Notes under the pieces: generated by a model
Database searches by the model: none
Told to the model about the DNA's origin: nothing
What the model saw: the letters and a program-made list of their open reading frames with translations, nothing else
Assembly (NCBI GenBank): GCA_027066595.1
Contig: JAMONG010000246.1
Coordinates: 1 to 7,005, forward strand
Direction: 5' to 3'
DNA: 7,005 bases
From: Sulfurovum sp.
GTDB lineage: Bacteria; Campylobacterota; Campylobacteria; Campylobacterales; Sulfurovaceae
In this document: positions 5,120 through 7,005 of the stretch, in pieces
Numbering within the stretch: position 1 is the first letter of the stretch
How the letters are laid out: each line of letters begins with the position of its first letter
Translations under genes and position numbers: made by a program

Positions 5120-6586
5120 ATGAAATTTATAGAGACACGGGGAAATGACGGACAAAAACCATCATCTGTGCCATTTTCAGAAGCGATACTTAGCCCAAGT
5201 GCAAGTTTTGGAGGACTGTATGTCCCAGAAAAGTTACCTAATTTAGATACACATTTTTTAGAAAAACATCTTTCTAGTCACTACAAAACTTTAGCATTAG
5301 ACTTTTTACAACAGTTTGGTATAGACATAGAAACAGATGTGCTTGAAGCTGCACTTAGCAGATATGATGCCTTTGATGACCCTTCAAACCCTGTACCTCT
5401 CTCTAAGATAGAAGATGACTGTTTTGTCTCAGAACTTTACCATGGTCCTACACGCGCATTTAAAGATATGGCATTACAACCTTTTGGGTATGTGCTTTCT
5501 AAGCTGGCACAAAAAAGAGAAGAGCATTATCTGATAATGGCTGCTACTTCTGGAGATACTGGTCCTGCAACACTGGAGACTTTTAAAAACCAAGAGGGTG
5601 TACAAGTAGCTTGTCTTTACCCTGATGGTGGTACTTCAGATGTACAAAGACTTCAGATGGTTACTGAAGATGCTAAAAACCTTAAAGTCATAGGTGTAGA
5701 AGGAAACTTCGATGACACACAAAATACTCTAAAAGAGTTACTCGCCTCTGAAGACTTTAAAGAGGAATTAGCTGCAAGAAACATTAAACTCTCTGCTGCA
5801 AACTCAGTCAATTTTGGACGTATCATTTTTCAAATTATTTACCATATTCACTCTTATTTAGAACTTGTAAGAAAAAATGAGATAACAATGGGTGAGAAAA
5901 TCTATATGGTTGTACCCTCTGGAAATTTTGGTAATGCTTTAGGTGCTTACTATGCCAAAAAAGCAGGGCTTCCTATAGAAAAGATTCTTATTTCATCAAA
6001 TATCAATAATATTTTAACAGACTGGATAAATAACGGTAGTTATGATTTGACTACACGAGAGTTGATTCAGACAGAATCCCCTGCGATGGACATTTTAAAA
6101 TCATCTAATGTTGAGCGTATTATGTTTGACAAGTTTGGTGCAACACGTACTAAAGAGCTTATGGATGCACTTGCTCATGATGGTAAGTATCAGCTTACAT
6201 CGGATGAACTAGCACTTTTACGTGAAGATTTTGATGCTTCGTTCTCTGACGATACTGAGTGTGAAGCAGTAGTAGGAAAGTATGCTAAAAAGGGCTACAT
6301 TATGGACCCACATACTGCAACATGTATGAGAGCGTATGATACATTGAGAGAAAAAGAGTTAAAAACAGTGGTCTACTCTACAGCAGAGTGGACAAAGTTC
6401 TCTCCCTCGGTAGCTAAATCTTTAGGGCATGCAGTGAAAGATGATACCCAAGCACTTAAATGGGTAAGTGAAAATACAAATGTCACTGTACCACCTATGA
6501 TAGATGGTCTGTTTTCTAAACCTATCATCCATTCTGTAGTTGTGAAAAAAGAAGAGATTAAAGGAGAAATGTTAAACTTTTTATAG
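5120..6586 (+). CDS. thrC: Threonine synthase
   Basis: Cytoplasmic PLP enzyme that converts O-phospho-L-homoserine to L-threonine, the last step of threonine synthesis. The 488 residues are longer than the E. coli enzyme (about 428). Visible marks are the N-terminal SPSASFGGLYVPE (26-38), YHGPTRAFKDMA (107-118) with PLP-binding Lys115, ATSGDTGPA (142-150), ANSVNFGRI (227-235) and the phosphate-binding PSGNFGNALGAYYA (266-279). DPHTATCMRAY (396-406) and YSTAEWTKFSP (419-429) lie near the C-terminus. All are intact, so the enzyme should be active. ATG 5120 is supported by AGGA 6 bases upstream, and the protein start (MKFIETRGNDG) fits the family. It follows a 402-base gap with a c-di-GMP riboswitch, an unexpected neighbour, and is followed after 14 bases by a secreted-protein gene that probably shares its transcript. 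Identification is secure. Confidence 0.97.
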   Translation: MKFIETRGNDGQKPSSVPFSEAILSPSASFGGLYVPEKLPNLDTHFLEKHLSSHYKTLALDFLQQFGIDIETDVLEAALSRYDAFDDPSNPVPLSKIEDDCFVSELYHGPTRAFKDMALQPFGYVLSKLAQKREEHYLIMAATSGDTGPATLETFKNQEGVQVACLYPDGGTSDVQRLQMVTEDAKNLKVIGVEGNFDDTQNTLKELLASEDFKEELAARNIKLSAANSVNFGRIIFQIIYHIHSYLELVRKNEITMGEKIYMVVPSGNFGNALGAYYAKKAGLPIEKILISSNINNILTDWINNGSYDLTTRELIQTESPAMDILKSSNVERIMFDKFGATRTKELMDALAHDGKYQLTSDELALLREDFDASFSDDTECEAVVGKYAKKGYIMDPHTATCMRAYDTLREKELKTVVYSTAEWTKFSPSVAKSLGHAVKDDTQALKWVSENTNVTVPPMIDGLFSKPIIHSVVVKKEEIKGEMLNFL

Positions 6587-6595
6587 GTTTAACAT
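6569..6595 (+). repeat. 9-bp inverted repeat over the thrC stop codon
   Basis: ATGTTAAAC (6569-6577) and GTTTAACAT (6587-6595) form a perfect stem around a 9-base loop that contains the thrC stop TAG (6584-6586). No T run follows directly, so it is not a standard terminator. Its right arm overlaps AACATA (6591-6596), which can instead pair with TATGTT (6600-6605) and cover the next gene's ATG. Confidence 0.55.
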
Positions 6596-6600
6596 AACGT

Positions 6601-7005
6601 ATGTTTAAATATTGTTTAAATATCTTTTTTTATTTTTTATTTTTTGCTCAAGTCATTTATGCAAAACCAGTTATTGATTGTAGGGTGATTACCTCTAGTA
6701 CAACAGAGTGTAATCCTTATGGTAAAAAACTACATCATATTCAAGCTGTCTCTTATGAATTAGATAGAAAAAAACTCATCATAGTAAAAACGCTTCCTCA
6801 ACCTAAAGAAAAGAATTTTGTTCGTATTATCTCTGTAGAAGATATGTTCAAAAATGATATTAAAGAAGAAAAACCTTTACGATTTAAAGGTACTGACTCT
6901 AGCTCTGAAAAAGTGAGTGTTACTAAAAACCTAACAAATCAAAAAGTAAAGACTCTAAATAAAAGTAAGATTACCGATGGTTACTATACTGTAGTCAAGG
7001 GGGAT
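6601..7005 (+). CDS. Secreted protein with probable LysM domain, N-terminal part (3' end outside window)
   Basis: The frame from ATG 6601 is open for 135 codons to the window end with no stop. Residues 1 to about 21 are a strong Sec signal peptide (a Phe-rich core, FFYFLFF, then QVIYA before KPV). The mature part begins VIDCRVITSSTTEC, with two cysteines that could form a disulfide bond, and continues as a Lys-rich, probably flexible linker. The last residues, YYTVVKGD, match the opening of a LysM domain (usually Y-T-V-x-x-G-D-T-L), which binds peptidoglycan or related glycans; the rest of the domain would lie beyond the window. An in-frame TAA at 6595-6597 excludes an earlier start. The ribosome site is weak (AGG at 6585-6587, 13 bases away), so translation may depend on coupling to thrC, which ends 14 bases upstream. 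I do not recognise the full protein; a periplasmic or cell-wall role is inferred. Confidence 0.8.
   Translation, partial: MFKYCLNIFFYFLFFAQVIYAKPVIDCRVITSSTTECNPYGKKLHHIQAVSYELDRKKLIIVKTLPQPKEKNFVRIISVEDMFKNDIKEEKPLRFKGTDSSSEKVSVTKNLTNQKVKTLNKSKITDGYYTVVKGD
6602..6623 (+). repeat. Tandem 11-bp direct repeat at the start of the LysM gene
   Basis: TGTTTAAATAT occurs twice back to back (6602-6612 and 6613-6623), beginning inside the ATG at 6601. It encodes part of the signal peptide (FKYCLNI). It may be simple slippage in AT-rich DNA. Confidence 0.6.

Noticed and set aside
6624..6648. T-rich run after 6624 as a terminator tail for thrC
   Set aside because: It encodes the Phe-rich core of the signal peptide and is too far from the 6569-6595 stem to act as its U-tract.

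Overview
The window looks like chromosomal DNA of an AT-rich member of the Campylobacterota (Epsilonproteobacteria), probably a free-living Sulfurovum/Sulfurimonas-like lineage. This rests on recognising the ArgB and ThrC sequences as epsilonproteobacterial in style, on -10-only promoters without a clear -35, and on a diheme peroxidase beside a c-di-GMP enzyme. The genus is an inference. All genes lie on the + strand and nothing suggests a recent mobile element.

Layout. (1) 1-734: the 3' end of a protein built of ~52-residue propeller-like repeats; its start lies before the window. (2) 735-795: a short gap with a probable promoter. (3) 796-4717: a tight three-gene cluster: argB (acetylglutamate kinase, GTG start), a periplasmic diheme cytochrome c peroxidase-family protein 18 bases later, and a membrane GGDEF-EAL protein that overlaps the peroxidase gene by 14 bases. 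(4) 4718-5119: a 402-base gap with no gene. It holds a TATAAT promoter, a well-formed cyclic di-GMP-I (GEMM-I) riboswitch aptamer at 4783-4860, weak terminator-like hairpins, and a second TATAAT just before thrC. (5) 5120-6586: thrC, threonine synthase. (6) 6601 to the window end: the start of a secreted protein whose visible end looks like the beginning of a LysM domain.

The main result is the riboswitch. It aligns base for base with the Vibrio cholerae Vc2 aptamer in the P1-to-core spacing, the GNRA-capped hairpin and the ligand-contacting positions. A G at the position equivalent to G20 predicts c-di-GMP rather than cGAMP. It lies immediately downstream of a gene predicted to make and/or degrade c-di-GMP, and upstream of an amino-acid gene that appears to have its own promoter, so its target is unclear. 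Other points are a 24-bp perfect palindrome inside the GGDEF-EAL gene, an apparently missing distal heme histidine in the peroxidase, a missing product-inhibition site in the GGDEF domain, and mutually exclusive hairpins at the thrC/LysM junction.
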